Assembly (NCBI GenBank): GCA_016717345.1 | Contig: JADKFR010000001.1 | Location: forward strand, 248,001 to 312,000 | Source of the DNA: Propionibacteriaceae bacterium | GTDB taxonomy: Bacteria > Actinomycetota > Actinomycetes > Propionibacteriales > Propionibacteriaceae | Direction of reading: 5' to 3' | DNA length: 64,000 nt | Shown: positions 7,996 through 16,261 of the stretch, piece after piece | Layout: each line of letters begins with the position of its first letter | Position numbering within the stretch: position 1 is the stretch's first letter | Translations under genes and position numbers: made by a program | The notes under the pieces: model-generated | The model's input: only the letters and a program-made list of their open reading frames with translations | What the model was told of the DNA's origin: nothing | Database searches by the model: none

Positions 7996-8723
7996 GCCGG
8001 CCGGTCGAGATCGTGGTGGTCTACCAATCCTTGCTCGGCATTTACGGCGACCGCGGAAACGCCATGGTGCTGCGCAGCAGGCTCCTTCAGCGTGGCATCG
8101 ACGCCGACCTGATTGAGATCGAGCCCGGGGATCGGCTACCCGCCAGCGGTGCGGTGTACCTGTTGGGCGGTGGAGAGGACGCCGCGCAGGTGTCCGCCGT
8201 GAAGTACCTCAGGGAGGACGGGCACCTCTTCGAGGCGATGGACGACGGGGCGGTGCTCTTCGCGGTCTGCGCGGGTTATCAGATCGCAGGGCAGACGTTC
8301 ACGGTCGGCGAACGTGATCAGGTCATTGAAGGGCTCGGCCTGCTCGACGTCACCACCCGCCGCGGCACTGAGCGGGCAGTGGGCGAGATCCTCACCCGCT
8401 GGCAGCGGCCCGATGGCACCGAATCGCTGATCACCGGATTTGAGAACCACGGCGGGTTCACCACGTTGGGCCCGGGAGCCTCCCCGCTCGCCTTCGTTGA
8501 GATCGGCGTCGGCAACGCGAACGACGGAACCGAGGGAGCTGTGCAGGGACGGGTCATCGGCACCTATCCGCACGGCCCGGTCCTGGCCCGCAATCCCGAA
8601 CTCGCCGATCACCTGCTGGAGGTGGCCCTGGGTCGGAGCCTGGAGCCGTTGCCGAATGACGAGATCACCGAACTCCGGCGTCAACGGGTCGCGGCCATCC
8701 GTCGCCAGGGCTCGCGCCGCTGA
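7992..8723 (+). CDS. gatD: Lipid II isoglutaminyl synthase, glutamine amidotransferase subunit GatD
   Basis: A 243-residue class I glutamine amidotransferase (CobB/CobQ-like) that supplies ammonia to MurT. The nucleophile is Cys93 in FAVCAGYQ; the second catalytic residue is His194 in TYPHGPVLARN. The substrate-facing region GFENHGGFTTLG is conserved in GatD. The start overlaps the murT stop in ATGA with GGAGG about eight bases upstream, so translation is coupled. The length matches the family. It is followed by a repeat tract, not by a further cell-wall gene. Confidence 0.95.
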   Translation: MSRPVEIVVVYQSLLGIYGDRGNAMVLRSRLLQRGIDADLIEIEPGDRLPASGAVYLLGGGEDAAQVSAVKYLREDGHLFEAMDDGAVLFAVCAGYQIAGQTFTVGERDQVIEGLGLLDVTTRRGTERAVGEILTRWQRPDGTESLITGFENHGGFTTLGPGASPLAFVEIGVGNANDGTEGAVQGRVIGTYPHGPVLARNPELADHLLEVALGRSLEPLPNDEITELRRQRVAAIRRQGSRR

Positions 8724-8830
8724 CCTGGCGCAGAGGCCTTGCCCGCCCAGGCCTCGGAGGGCCCGAGGGCCCGGACTCCTCAGGGGCACGGCGCCGGAGG
8801 GCCCAGACTCCTCAGGGCTACAGCGCTGCA

Positions 8831-8932
8831 GCCCGCAAGCCACGAGCCACAGGCCGCCACAGGCCACAAGCCACAGGCCACAAGCCGCAAGCCACAAGCC
8901 ACAAGCCACAAGCCACAAGCCACAAGCCACAG
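8831..8932. repeat. Tandem heptamer repeat (GCCACAA and variants)
   Basis: About 14 consecutive copies of a 7-base unit, GCCACAA, with variants GCCACAG, GCCACGA and GCCGCAA; the last part (8891-8925) has five identical copies in a row. One triplet insertion (8853-8855) breaks the register. As 7 is not a multiple of 3, every frame reads the same seven-residue cycle, which makes spurious open frames on both strands. Just upstream (about 8757-8820) a GC-rich block also repeats itself imperfectly (GGAGGGCCC...ACTCCTCAGGG twice). The tract fills most of the 291-base spacer between gatD and the AbiEi-like gene. Confidence 0.9.
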
Positions 8933-8953
8933 ACTTCCCGGATTTGCCCAGGG

Positions 8954-8962
8954 TTGTCCACA
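8954..8962 (+). other. Perfect DnaA-box sequence
   Basis: TTGTCCACA, identical to the actinobacterial DnaA-box consensus, lies 22 bases after the heptamer tract and about 50 bases before the AbiEi-like gene. A single 9-mer can occur by chance, and no other full box was noticed nearby. The heptamers share its CCACA core. Confidence 0.4.
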
Positions 8963-9014
8963 GATTGCCCTCCCGCCGCCGCCGGATCCCCGGCCGCGGG
9001 CGCACGCTGGTTCG

Positions 9015-9974
9015 GTGAGAACACCGCGACCTTGGATTCTGCCGACCCAACCCGCCACCCGTGCGCACCTGGGTGCGCAGGGCGTCACCCGGGCGATGAT
9101 CGAGACCCACGTGGCTGCGGGTCGCCTGCTGCGGCTGCGGCAAGGGGTTTACCTCGATGCTGCCGCCTGGCCAGCCGATCCAACCGGCCAGCATCTGGCC
9201 TTGGCTCACGCTGAGCTCGTCGCCCACCCCGCGGCCGTCATGAGCCATCAGACCGCAGCTCTGGTCTGGGACCTCCCCTCCCCGACCTTGATCCGCTGGC
9301 GCGAGCTCCCCATCACAGTCACGGTCCCCAGCGGCGGCGGGCGACGGGCATGGTCCCAGCCCAGCCGGCATCTGACCGGCCTGCTGCCGGGCCACCACGT
9401 GACCAAGGATCCGCAAGGTTACGGGGTCACCACCGTGGCCCGGACGGCTGTGGACCTGGCTACGCGTCAGCAACTTCCCGAAGCCCTGGTGCTCCTGGAT
9501 GCTGCGGCACGACAACTGGTCGCGGCCCTCACCGTGACCACACGGCGCGCTGACTTCGCCAACCCCAGGTTGGCCAAGGTCGCGGTCGAAGCTCTGCGCG
9601 AGGTCGCCACGGTACGACGGATTGCCAGTCTGGCCCCGGCCCTCGGTCTGGCCGACCCCCGCCGCGAGACTCCCATCGAATCCCTGACCGCCGGCCACTT
9701 GGTGCTGGCCGGCCTGCCCCTCCCTGAGTTCCAGGCCGCGATCAGGTCACCGCTCGGCATGCTCTACCCGGATTGCCTCTGGCGCTCAGCCAGGTTGGTC
9801 GGCGAGGCGGACGGCGCTGTCAAATATCAGGACTCCAGCGAGTACGTGCGTGAGAAGGAGCGTGAGCAGGTGCTTCGCGACCTTGGCTTCCGGGTGGTGC
9901 GGTGGCTCGGCAAGGAGATCCTGATGCGGCCAGACGTCGTCATGGCCAGGATTGCCCACGCCCTTGAGCGCTGA
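9015..9974 (+). CDS. AbiEi-like winged-helix protein with a DUF559/Vsr-type C-terminal domain
   Basis: A 319-residue protein from the GTG at 9015. Residues of about 12-60 match the N-terminal domain of AbiEi-type antitoxins (HLGAQGVTRAMIETHVAAGR, then LLRLRQGVYLD). The middle has the HPAAVMSHQTAALVW and VTTVARTAVDLA segments typical of this group. The C-terminus (GEADGAVKYQ, then REKEREQVLRDLGFRVVRW) resembles the Vsr/DUF559 nuclease fold, with acidic residues and a Lys placed as in PD-(D/E)XK enzymes. No AbiEii toxin gene is adjacent, so it is an orphan. Upstream in-frame codons only extend it through the repeat tract. Nuclease activity is an inference. Confidence 0.7.
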   Translation: MRTPRPWILPTQPATRAHLGAQGVTRAMIETHVAAGRLLRLRQGVYLDAAAWPADPTGQHLALAHAELVAHPAAVMSHQTAALVWDLPSPTLIRWRELPITVTVPSGGGRRAWSQPSRHLTGLLPGHHVTKDPQGYGVTTVARTAVDLATRQQLPEALVLLDAAARQLVAALTVTTRRADFANPRLAKVAVEALREVATVRRIASLAPALGLADPRRETPIESLTAGHLVLAGLPLPEFQAAIRSPLGMLYPDCLWRSARLVGEADGAVKYQDSSEYVREKEREQVLRDLGFRVVRWLGKEILMRPDVVMARIAHALER

Positions 9975-10215
9975 AGCTGCGTGATGGGTGACGAATCGCC
10001 TTCCGGTCGGTATTGCGGCAGGTCGGCCGGTCGCAGACCAGGGATGTCGCCAGGGTGCGGGTTACCAGGCTCGTCACAGGCCTCGTAACCGGCCGGAGGG
10101 CGACGTCACCCGATCCGGCCACGCCAAGGCGGCTGATAACCCGCGCGAGGGCGATCAGTCCGGCGGGCAGCCGATTTCGCCCCGGCATCGTCGATGCGCT
10201 AGTGTTTCTTCTCGC

Positions 10216-10288
10216 GCGCCGCTAGCTCAACTGGCAGAGCAGCTGGCTCTTAACTAGCGGGTTCGGGGTTCGAGTCCCTGGCGGCGCA
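10216..10288 (+). tRNA. tRNA-Lys (anticodon CTT)
   Basis: Acceptor GCGCCGC pairs with GCGGCGC, discriminator A. The anticodon arm is GCTGG-CTCTTAA-CTAGC, giving CTT; the T-arm has TTCGAGT. CCA is not encoded. A TAGTGT hexamer at 10199-10204 could be its -10 box. Confidence 0.95.
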
Positions 10289-10295
10289 CAAACGA

Positions 10296-10322
10296 AAGGC
10301 CCCGTGCATTGCACGGGGCCTT
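10296..10322. terminator. Bidirectional terminator between tRNA-Lys and the sugar transporter
   Basis: A 12-base-pair GC-rich stem (10296-10307 with 10311-10322) and tight loop, flanked by A-rich sequence on the left and T-rich sequence on the right, so it can stop transcription from both the tRNA gene and the convergent ABC-transporter operon. Confidence 0.8.
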
Positions 10323-10340
10323 CGCTTTCGCTCTGGACGC

Positions 10341-11225
10341 TCAGCCCTTCACGCCACCGGCCAGCAGGCCGCGGACGAAGTAGCGCTGCAGTGACAAGAA
10401 CACAATCATCGGCACCAGCATCGAGATGAAGGCACCCGCCGACAGCAGGTACCACTTGCTGCCGAAGCTGCCCGACAGACCGGCAATCACCTTGGTCATC
10501 GGCGAGTACTCCGTCGACGCGAAGGTGAGGGAGACCAGCAGGTCGTTCCACACCCACAGGAACTGGAAGATGCCGAACGAGGCGATCGCCGGAACCAGCA
10601 ACGGCATAAGCACCTGGAAGAAGACCCGGACGTGCCCGGCTCCGTCCACTCGAGCCGCCTCGATGAGGGACGCTGGGATTTCCTTCATGAAGTTGTGCAT
10701 GAGGAAGATGGCCAGCGGCAACCCGAAGATGGTGTGTGACAGCCACACCGTCCAATACGTTCCCGCCAGACCCCACTGCACGTACTGCGTGAGCAGCGGG
10801 ATCAAGGTGACCTGGATCGGAATCACCTGCAGGGCGAAGACCGCGGCAAACAGGATGCTGCGCCCCTTGAAGTCGATCCACGCGAAGGCGTACGCCGCCA
10901 GCAACGCCAGGATGATCGGGATGATCACCGCTGGGATCGTGATGATGAACGAGTTCACGAACGAGTTCAACATGTTGTTGGCCTGCAACGCCTCGCCGTA
11001 GTTGTCGAGGGTGAAGGCGGGATCGACAAAGACCGTCCACCACCCTGACCGACGGATGTCGGCTTGGGGACGGAACGAGGTGATCAGCAATCCGGCCGTC
11101 GGCACCGTCCAGAAGATGGCGATCAGGACCGCGATCAGTGAGGCGGCCGGCGAGGCCAGTCGCGTCTTGGAATCCACATCGCGTTGCTCTTTCCGCGTCA
11201 GCTTGCGCGGGGTGTCGTGACTCAT
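10341..11225 (-). CDS. Carbohydrate ABC transporter permease (MalG/AglG type)
   Basis: A 294-residue inner-membrane permease with about six transmembrane helices. The EAA loop that docks the ATPase is EAARVDGAGHVRVFFQVLMP, followed by the family's IASFGIFQFLWVWNDLLVSL; the C-terminus YFVRGLLAGGVKG is a MalG-family ending. The ATG at 11225 overlaps the stop of the other permease in ATGA, with GGAGGGGG just upstream. Third gene of a binding protein-permease-permease operon; no ATPase is present in the window, so a shared MsiK-type ATPase elsewhere is probably used, as is common in actinobacteria. An alpha-glucoside or related oligosaccharide is a plausible substrate but is not proven. Confidence 0.9.
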   Translation of the reverse strand: MSHDTPRKLTRKEQRDVDSKTRLASPAASLIAVLIAIFWTVPTAGLLITSFRPQADIRRSGWWTVFVDPAFTLDNYGEALQANNMLNSFVNSFIITIPAVIIPIILALLAAYAFAWIDFKGRSILFAAVFALQVIPIQVTLIPLLTQYVQWGLAGTYWTVWLSHTIFGLPLAIFLMHNFMKEIPASLIEAARVDGAGHVRVFFQVLMPLLVPAIASFGIFQFLWVWNDLLVSLTFASTEYSPMTKVIAGLSGSFGSKWYLLSAGAFISMLVPMIVFLSLQRYFVRGLLAGGVKG

Positions 11226-12202
11226 CGCTCCCCCTCCGAGATCCTCATCTGCCGCACGTTGTAGACGATGATCGGCGTGACGATGATGAACAGCAGCACG
11301 GCCAGGGCCGCGCCGATGTTCGGCTGGTCCTGGGTGAAGCTCTGGGTGTAGAACTCGTTCGCGATCACCGAGGTGTCGAACTGGCCACCGGTCATCGTGT
11401 ACACGATGTCGAACGCCTTCAGCGTGCCCATGGCGATCGTCGTCAGGACCACGATGATGGCCGGACGGACGCTCGGGATGGTCACCCACCAGAACAGCCG
11501 CATGCCCGTGGCGCCATCAACCTTGGCCGCTTCGATGATCTCATCCGGGATGGCCTTGATGGCTGCTGACAACACTGTCATGGCAAAGCCGGCCTGGATC
11601 CAGATCATCACGATGATCAGCATGAACGTGTTCTGCGGCGGAGCCAGCAGGAACTGCTGCGGTTCACCGCCGAACATGACCACGATCTGGTTGATCAGGC
11701 CGATCTGGTTCACACCCTCGGGCTTGTACTCGTACATGAACTTCCAGATGATCGAGGCGCCCACCATCGAGATCGCCATCGGCAGGAAGATAAGGGTCTT
11801 GGCCAACTTTTCAAACGGCGTGCGGTCGACCAGAACCGCGTAGATCAGGCCCAGCACCGTCGCTCCGATGGGCACGATCAACACCCAGAAAAAGGTGTTC
11901 CGCAGGACTGTGAGGAACAACGTGTCGGTGAAGATCCGGACGTAGTTGTCGAGACCGACGAACTGGATGTTCTGGTGGTCGAAGAACGACTGCTTGATCG
12001 TCAAGAGACCCGGCCACAGCAGACCAAAGGTGATCAGCAGGACGGCAGGACCGAGGTAACCGACGACCGGCACCCACTTGGGAAGCCGCGGCCGGTCGAC
12101 CACGGCGAGGACAATGCCCATCACCAGCGCGAACAGCGCAATGGCGAGGAACATCACGAAGATCTTTTCGGGAACCGTCTCAGGCTTCATCAGCCACAGC
12201 AC
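11222..12202 (-). CDS. Carbohydrate ABC transporter permease (MalF/AglF type)
   Basis: A 326-residue permease with an extra N-terminal helix pair, then the core helices. The EAA motif EAAKVDGATGMRLFWWVTIP and the pre-EAA IQAGFAMTVLSAAIKAIPDE are clear. The start is a GTG with GGAG six bases upstream. It pairs with the MalG-type permease to form the translocation pore for the substrate brought by the lipoprotein encoded upstream. The N-terminal extension (about 50 residues, two helices) is like that of alpha-glucoside permeases AglF/AguF. It is separated from the binding-protein gene by 85 bases holding a large hairpin. Confidence 0.9.
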   Translation of the reverse strand: MLWLMKPETVPEKIFVMFLAIALFALVMGIVLAVVDRPRLPKWVPVVGYLGPAVLLITFGLLWPGLLTIKQSFFDHQNIQFVGLDNYVRIFTDTLFLTVLRNTFFWVLIVPIGATVLGLIYAVLVDRTPFEKLAKTLIFLPMAISMVGASIIWKFMYEYKPEGVNQIGLINQIVVMFGGEPQQFLLAPPQNTFMLIIVMIWIQAGFAMTVLSAAIKAIPDEIIEAAKVDGATGMRLFWWVTIPSVRPAIIVVLTTIAMGTLKAFDIVYTMTGGQFDTSVIANEFYTQSFTQDQPNIGAALAVLLFIIVTPIIVYNVRQMRISEGER

Positions 12203-12227
12203 GGTGTACTCCTTTCACATAGTACGG

Positions 12228-12267
12228 GTTGGGTCCGGTCACCGCAATTCGCGGGACCGGACCCAAC
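12228..12267 (-). promoter_or_regulatory. Intercistronic hairpin between binding-protein and permease genes
   Basis: A perfect 13-base-pair stem (12228-12240 with 12255-12267) continues, after one unpaired A, into four more pairs (CCGC/GCGG) around an AATTC loop. It sits in the transcript after the binding-protein stop and about 25 bases before the permease GTG. No T-run follows. Such structures protect upstream mRNA or cause partial termination, giving more binding protein than permease. Confidence 0.7.
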
Positions 12268-12287
12268 CTGCGGGATCCTCGGGCCTG

Positions 12288-13676
12288 CTACTTCGCCGGC
12301 CAGGACTTTTCGATGGCGTCAGCAACGGCCTGGCTGCTCTTGTCGAGGGCAATCCAGTTCGTCATTTCCTTCCAGAACGATCCTGCACCCACGGCGCTCG
12401 GCATGAGGTCGGAACCGTCGAAACGGAAGACGGTCGCCGGGTCGGTCAACAGTGAGTAGGAGAGCTTGTCCATCGGCTGGGCCAGGTTGGCCGGGTCCAG
12501 CTTCTTGTTCGCCGACAGCCAGCCACCGGCGGGGGTGGACTTGGCCTTCGCGTTGCTCCACTCGGGGCTGGCCAGGTAGGCCTGGAAGGCCTGGACCTCG
12601 GGTCGATCCGAGAAGGCCGCGGCGAACTCGCCGCCGCCGAGAACGGGCTTCACGTCAGCGGTCTTGCCGGGCAGGTAGAAGGCCCAGACGTCGCCGTCCT
12701 CGCCCACCTTGGTGCCCTTGTCCCAGTTGGCTGCGTAGAAGGACGCCTGGCGGTGCAGGTAGCAGGTGCCGTCGGCGATCGGGAGTCCGGCCTCAGTGAA
12801 GGAGGTGGTCGCGATCGACTTGATGCCGCCCAGTCCGCCGTTGACGTACTTGTCGTTCTTCAGGATGCTGCCGGCCTGGTCAATCGCGGCGACGACCGAG
12901 GGGTCGTTGAACGGGATCTCGTGGCTGACCCACTTGTCGTAGTTTTCCGGGGTGCCGGTACGAAGCATCATGTCTTCGACCCAGTCGGTCGCCGGCCAGC
13001 CAGTGGCTCCGCCGGACTCGATACCCGCGCACCAGGGCTTGATCTTGCCATCGGGGTTGTCGGCGACGATCTTGTCGGACAACGCGATGAGCTCGTCCCA
13101 GGTGGTGGGAACCGTGTAGCCCTTGTCGGCGAACATCGTCGGGGAGTACCACACGAACGACTTGGCGTTCGCGCCCACCGGGACGGCGTAGTACTTGCCA
13201 TCCACCGAACCGTAGGTCTTCCACTCCGGGGAGTAGTAGGTGTCGACGTTCTTGCTGGCCAACGCACCGGCTTCCGTCACCTTGCCGGGGTTGTTGCGAA
13301 CCAAGGTCGCCAACAGGCCGGGCTGTGGGATGTAGGCGATGTCGGGCGCGTTGCCGGCCTTGATGCGGACGGGCAGCTGTGCCTCGAAGTCGCGAGTGCC
13401 CTCGTATTTGATGGTGGCGCCGGTGCAGGTCTCGAACGGCTTGTACGAATCGATGTGCGGCTGTGCTTCTGCATCGGAGGCGATCGAGGTGAAGACGCTG
13501 ATGGTCTTCCCCTTGAGGTCGCCGTAATCCTTGAACGCAGCACAATCCGCGGCCGTCGTTCCCGCGGCGGTGCTCCCCGTCGTGGCCGTGCCCGAACTGC
13601 AGGCTGCTGTCACCAGAACGGCAGCCACCGATGCAGTCGCCGCAAGCGCGCGCTTCAGCGAGCGTGCATGAGACAT
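12288..13676 (-). CDS. Sugar ABC transporter substrate-binding lipoprotein
   Basis: A 462-residue family 1 extracellular binding protein. The signal peptide ends in the lipobox TAAC, with Cys26 as the lipid anchor; a Ser/Thr/Gly-rich linker follows. The mature part has the two-lobe pattern DLKGKTISVFTSI, KAGNAPDIAYIPQPGLLATL and a C-terminal DPATVFRFDGSDLMPSAVGA region that resembles alpha-glucoside-binding AglE/AguE proteins. The ATG at 13676 is favoured; a GTG 12 bases earlier lies directly against the AGAGGAA ribosome site and would have almost no spacing. It is the first gene of the importer operon. The sugar specificity is an inference. Confidence 0.9.
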   Translation of the reverse strand: MSHARSLKRALAATASVAAVLVTAACSSGTATTGSTAAGTTAADCAAFKDYGDLKGKTISVFTSIASDAEAQPHIDSYKPFETCTGATIKYEGTRDFEAQLPVRIKAGNAPDIAYIPQPGLLATLVRNNPGKVTEAGALASKNVDTYYSPEWKTYGSVDGKYYAVPVGANAKSFVWYSPTMFADKGYTVPTTWDELIALSDKIVADNPDGKIKPWCAGIESGGATGWPATDWVEDMMLRTGTPENYDKWVSHEIPFNDPSVVAAIDQAGSILKNDKYVNGGLGGIKSIATTSFTEAGLPIADGTCYLHRQASFYAANWDKGTKVGEDGDVWAFYLPGKTADVKPVLGGGEFAAAFSDRPEVQAFQAYLASPEWSNAKAKSTPAGGWLSANKKLDPANLAQPMDKLSYSLLTDPATVFRFDGSDLMPSAVGAGSFWKEMTNWIALDKSSQAVADAIEKSWPAK

Positions 13677-13884
13677 AGGGTTTCTCACTTCCTCTATTGA
13701 CGACCCCCTCCATTGGGGGTGCTGTCACTCTAGGACCCGAAATGGGCGATGTCGCGTGGTGTGGCCGATTCGTTACCGAAGTCAGCGGCCTTCGCCCCGG
13801 GTCACAAAGACGCTCCGGCCATTCCAGGGAATGAATGGTTTCACGTTCATCAGGCTGCCTGCGGGAGCGCCAGCTGGGCCTGGT

Positions 13885-14178
13885 TCAGCGATGCACGATG
13901 GAGCGAACAACCGCCAGGAAGGCCACCGCTCCCGCGACCGCGGCAGCCAGCAGCGCCACCTGTTCGGTCTTGAGGGCGCCATCCGTCGTCACGAAGTGGG
14001 CCTTGACCGCCTGGGCGCGCTCGGTTGCCAGACTCCGCGCGTCGGCAACCGTCCGCGCCGCGATCGCCCTGGGATGAACCTGGAGAAACAGGCTCTCAAT
14101 GTTGGCGGCCAACCGGGAGCGGGCAGCGGCGATGTCGGCTTCGATCTGAGCCTTGGTGCGGGTGGTGTCGTCGGCCAT
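13885..14178 (-). CDS. DUF3618 membrane-associated protein
   Basis: A 97-residue protein matching the DUF3618 pattern: an N-terminal amphipathic segment TKAQIEADIAAARSRLAANI, a middle coiled region, and one C-terminal membrane helix (about residues 74-92) ending in basic residues. Family members are small actinobacterial proteins of unknown role, often near peroxiredoxin or envelope genes. It is divergent from the bcp gene, with about 100 bases between the starts, and has GGAGGGG before its ATG. The 208 bases between it and the sugar-binding gene contain no gene; they include ATGAA and TTCAT arms ten bases apart near 13830-13850, a weak candidate operator for the importer operon. Confidence 0.85.
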   Translation of the reverse strand: MADDTTRTKAQIEADIAAARSRLAANIESLFLQVHPRAIAARTVADARSLATERAQAVKAHFVTTDGALKTEQVALLAAAVAGAVAFLAVVRSIVHR

Positions 14179-14278
14179 GATCCCCTCCGGTGCGCTGCGA
14201 TGCCGCCAGCCTATGCCAGCCGAGGTCTTCCGCGTGGGCCGCTGGGAGGGTTGGGAGCAACTGACCTAGAGTGGGGGC

Positions 14279-14755
14279 ATGCCCGCTTTGAAGCCTGGAG
14301 ATGCCGCACCGTCCTTCACCCTGCTCGACGCCGACCAGCACGCCGTGTCCTTGGCGGACTTCGCGGGTGGCCGGGTCATCGTCTATTTCTTTCCCGCGGC
14401 GATGACCCCGGGCTGCACCACGCAGGCCGTTGATTTCGACGCCGCGCTGTCCGATCTCGCTTCGGCGGGTTACCAAGTGGTCGGCATCTCTCCCGATTCG
14501 CCGGAAAAGCTGGCGCGGTTCCGCGATGCGGAGTCGCTCGGCTTCCCTTTGTTGGCCGATCCGGACAAGGAGGTCCTCAAGGCCTACGAGGCGTACGGGC
14601 AGAAAGTCCTGTACGGAAAGCAGATCGAGGGCGTGATTCGCTCCACCTTCGTCATTGACGTGGACGCCGCTGGAGCCGGGACGGTCGCCGTCGCGCAGTA
14701 CAACGTCCGGGCCGCCGGGCACGTCGCCAAGCTCCGGCGGGAACTGGGAATCTGA
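14279..14755 (+). CDS. bcp: Thioredoxin-dependent peroxiredoxin, BCP/PrxQ family
   Basis: A 158-residue cytoplasmic peroxiredoxin that reduces H2O2 and organic hydroperoxides. The active-site motif is TPGC with peroxidatic Cys46. The position five residues on, where typical BCPs carry the resolving Cys, is Val51 here (CTTQAV), and no other Cys is visible, so this is a one-Cys form that must be recycled by an external thiol such as mycothiol or thioredoxin. The catalytic Thr43 and the FPLLADPDKEVLKAYEAYG region are conserved. It converges on the FAD-oxidase gene. The start ATG is preceded only by a G-rich stretch. Confidence 0.9.
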   Translation: MPALKPGDAAPSFTLLDADQHAVSLADFAGGRVIVYFFPAAMTPGCTTQAVDFDAALSDLASAGYQVVGISPDSPEKLARFRDAESLGFPLLADPDKEVLKAYEAYGQKVLYGKQIEGVIRSTFVIDVDAAGAGTVAVAQYNVRAAGHVAKLRRELGI

Positions 14756-14806
14756 ACCTCGCCACCTGGGCAGGGAGCGCCGAGGAGACCGCGCGCCGCG
14801 GGTGGG

Positions 14807-16180
14807 TCAGGCGGGCGCGCCGCCGTGGGAACGGAAAAGGTTCGTCGGGTCGTAGGTGCGCTTGACCTCGACGAGACGGTCGTAGTTCTGCCCGTGGGAC
14901 AGCCTCGCCGCTTCGGGATCGCCGAGGTCGTCGAAGTTCAGGTATGAGCCGGCGCTGGCGAAGGGCTTGAGTTCGGCAGCTGCTTGCCTGGCCCAGGCGA
15001 TATTTGCTGAATCGTCGGCGGGGTCTTCCCAGTTCGCTTCGATTCCGACCAGGTAGGGCGCCGTCCGGTTGCCCACCGGGGTGGCGTCCTCGGGAGGATC
15101 GGCGATGGCACCGCCGTTGATCCACACGTCGAGTGAGGTCAGTGCGGACGGACGCCGGGCCGCCAGATCGACCAGCGTCGAGGCGACTTCGGGTGTCAGG
15201 TCGTGCAGGTGGGCTGACTTCCAGTAGTAACGGCGGCCCCGAGGGTAGTCCTCGTCGAACAACTGCTGGGCGGCAACCCACGGCACGACCGAACTGAAGT
15301 CGGTAAGCACCGTCCCCAAGTCCGACAGCGGAGCGCACACCCGCCGTCCTTCCTCGACATCGCCGACGTACGGTCCGGCAATGCCGACGAACGGCTTTCC
15401 CCAGAGATCTTCAGGGAAGGGTTCGGCCGCCGGGAAAGTCCAACACACCGCAATCGACCCGAACCCACGCGGCGCGCTGCCGGCGAACTCCCGCAGGTTG
15501 GCCAGCACCTGCGTCCCCTCATTGAGCGGGAAGGTGAGGAACGGCAGGTACACCTCGGGTCCGACGGGGTGGGCCCGATACTCCAGGGACGTGACCACTC
15601 CCAGATCCCAGCCCCCGCCGCGCAGGGCCCAGAACAGGTCGGGATGCTCCGTGGCGCTGACGTGCAGCACCTGGCCCTCGGCGGTGACGATGACGGCGGC
15701 CGTCACGTTGTCGCAACTCAGGCCATGCTTACGCCGCATCCAGCCGTAGCCGCCGGCCAGCGTCAACCCTGCGACGCCGGTCTCGGAGACCACACCCAGG
15801 GGAACCGCCAGGCCATGCACCTGGGAGGCCCGGTCGACGTCTCCGATCTGCGCGCCCCCCTCGACCCTCACCCGCCTGGTGGACGCATCCACCTCGACGC
15901 CGCGCATCGCTGAGACATCGATCACGAGTCCACCCTCGATCACCGCTGATCCTGCAACGTGATGGCCTCCACTGCGGACCGAGACGCCGAAACCGTGAGT
16001 GCGGGCAAAGGACACCACCTCGACCACGTCATCGGTGCCAAGACAGGACACCACCAGCGCAGGCCGGGTGTCGATCGTGCCGTTCCAGACTTCGCGAGCT
16101 GAGTCGTAACCCGCTTCACCGGCCGCGATCACCGTGCCGCGGACGCCAGCCGCCAACCGCAGCAAAGCCTCCTTGTCCAT
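14807..16180 (-). CDS. FAD-binding oxidoreductase, BBE family
   Basis: A 457-residue flavoprotein of the berberine-bridge/6-hydroxynicotine-oxidase group. The FAD-binding PCMH domain spans about residues 35-205: VSVRSGGHHVAG holds His73, the usual covalent FAD site, and ETGVAGLTLAGGYGWMRRKHG follows. The C-terminal BBE motif is YDRLVEVKRTYDPTNLF. The second covalent-link Cys of plant enzymes is not apparent. The ATG at 16180 is chosen because the upstream frame runs into tRNA-Leu. Such enzymes oxidise sugars, alkaloids or lignols; the substrate is unknown. It is cytoplasmic, with no signal peptide, and it stands alone. Confidence 0.85.
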   Translation of the reverse strand: MDKEALLRLAAGVRGTVIAAGEAGYDSAREVWNGTIDTRPALVVSCLGTDDVVEVVSFARTHGFGVSVRSGGHHVAGSAVIEGGLVIDVSAMRGVEVDASTRRVRVEGGAQIGDVDRASQVHGLAVPLGVVSETGVAGLTLAGGYGWMRRKHGLSCDNVTAAVIVTAEGQVLHVSATEHPDLFWALRGGGWDLGVVTSLEYRAHPVGPEVYLPFLTFPLNEGTQVLANLREFAGSAPRGFGSIAVCWTFPAAEPFPEDLWGKPFVGIAGPYVGDVEEGRRVCAPLSDLGTVLTDFSSVVPWVAAQQLFDEDYPRGRRYYWKSAHLHDLTPEVASTLVDLAARRPSALTSLDVWINGGAIADPPEDATPVGNRTAPYLVGIEANWEDPADDSANIAWARQAAAELKPFASAGSYLNFDDLGDPEAARLSHGQNYDRLVEVKRTYDPTNLFRSHGGAPA

Positions 16181-16261
16181 AGCGCATGATCCCGCGTCGC
16201 CGGCCGTGCGGTAAGGGCGAACAAGTGCGCATGGAGGGCCCGGGTCGAGCGATCCCGTCGG

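Noticed and set aside
8831..8932. Possible CRISPR array
   Set aside because: The unit is 7 bases with no spacers between copies and no cas genes nearby; it is a simple tandem repeat.
8954..8962. Chromosomal replication origin
   Set aside because: Only one perfect DnaA box is seen, without dnaA, dnaN, AT-rich unwinding sequence or gyrase genes.
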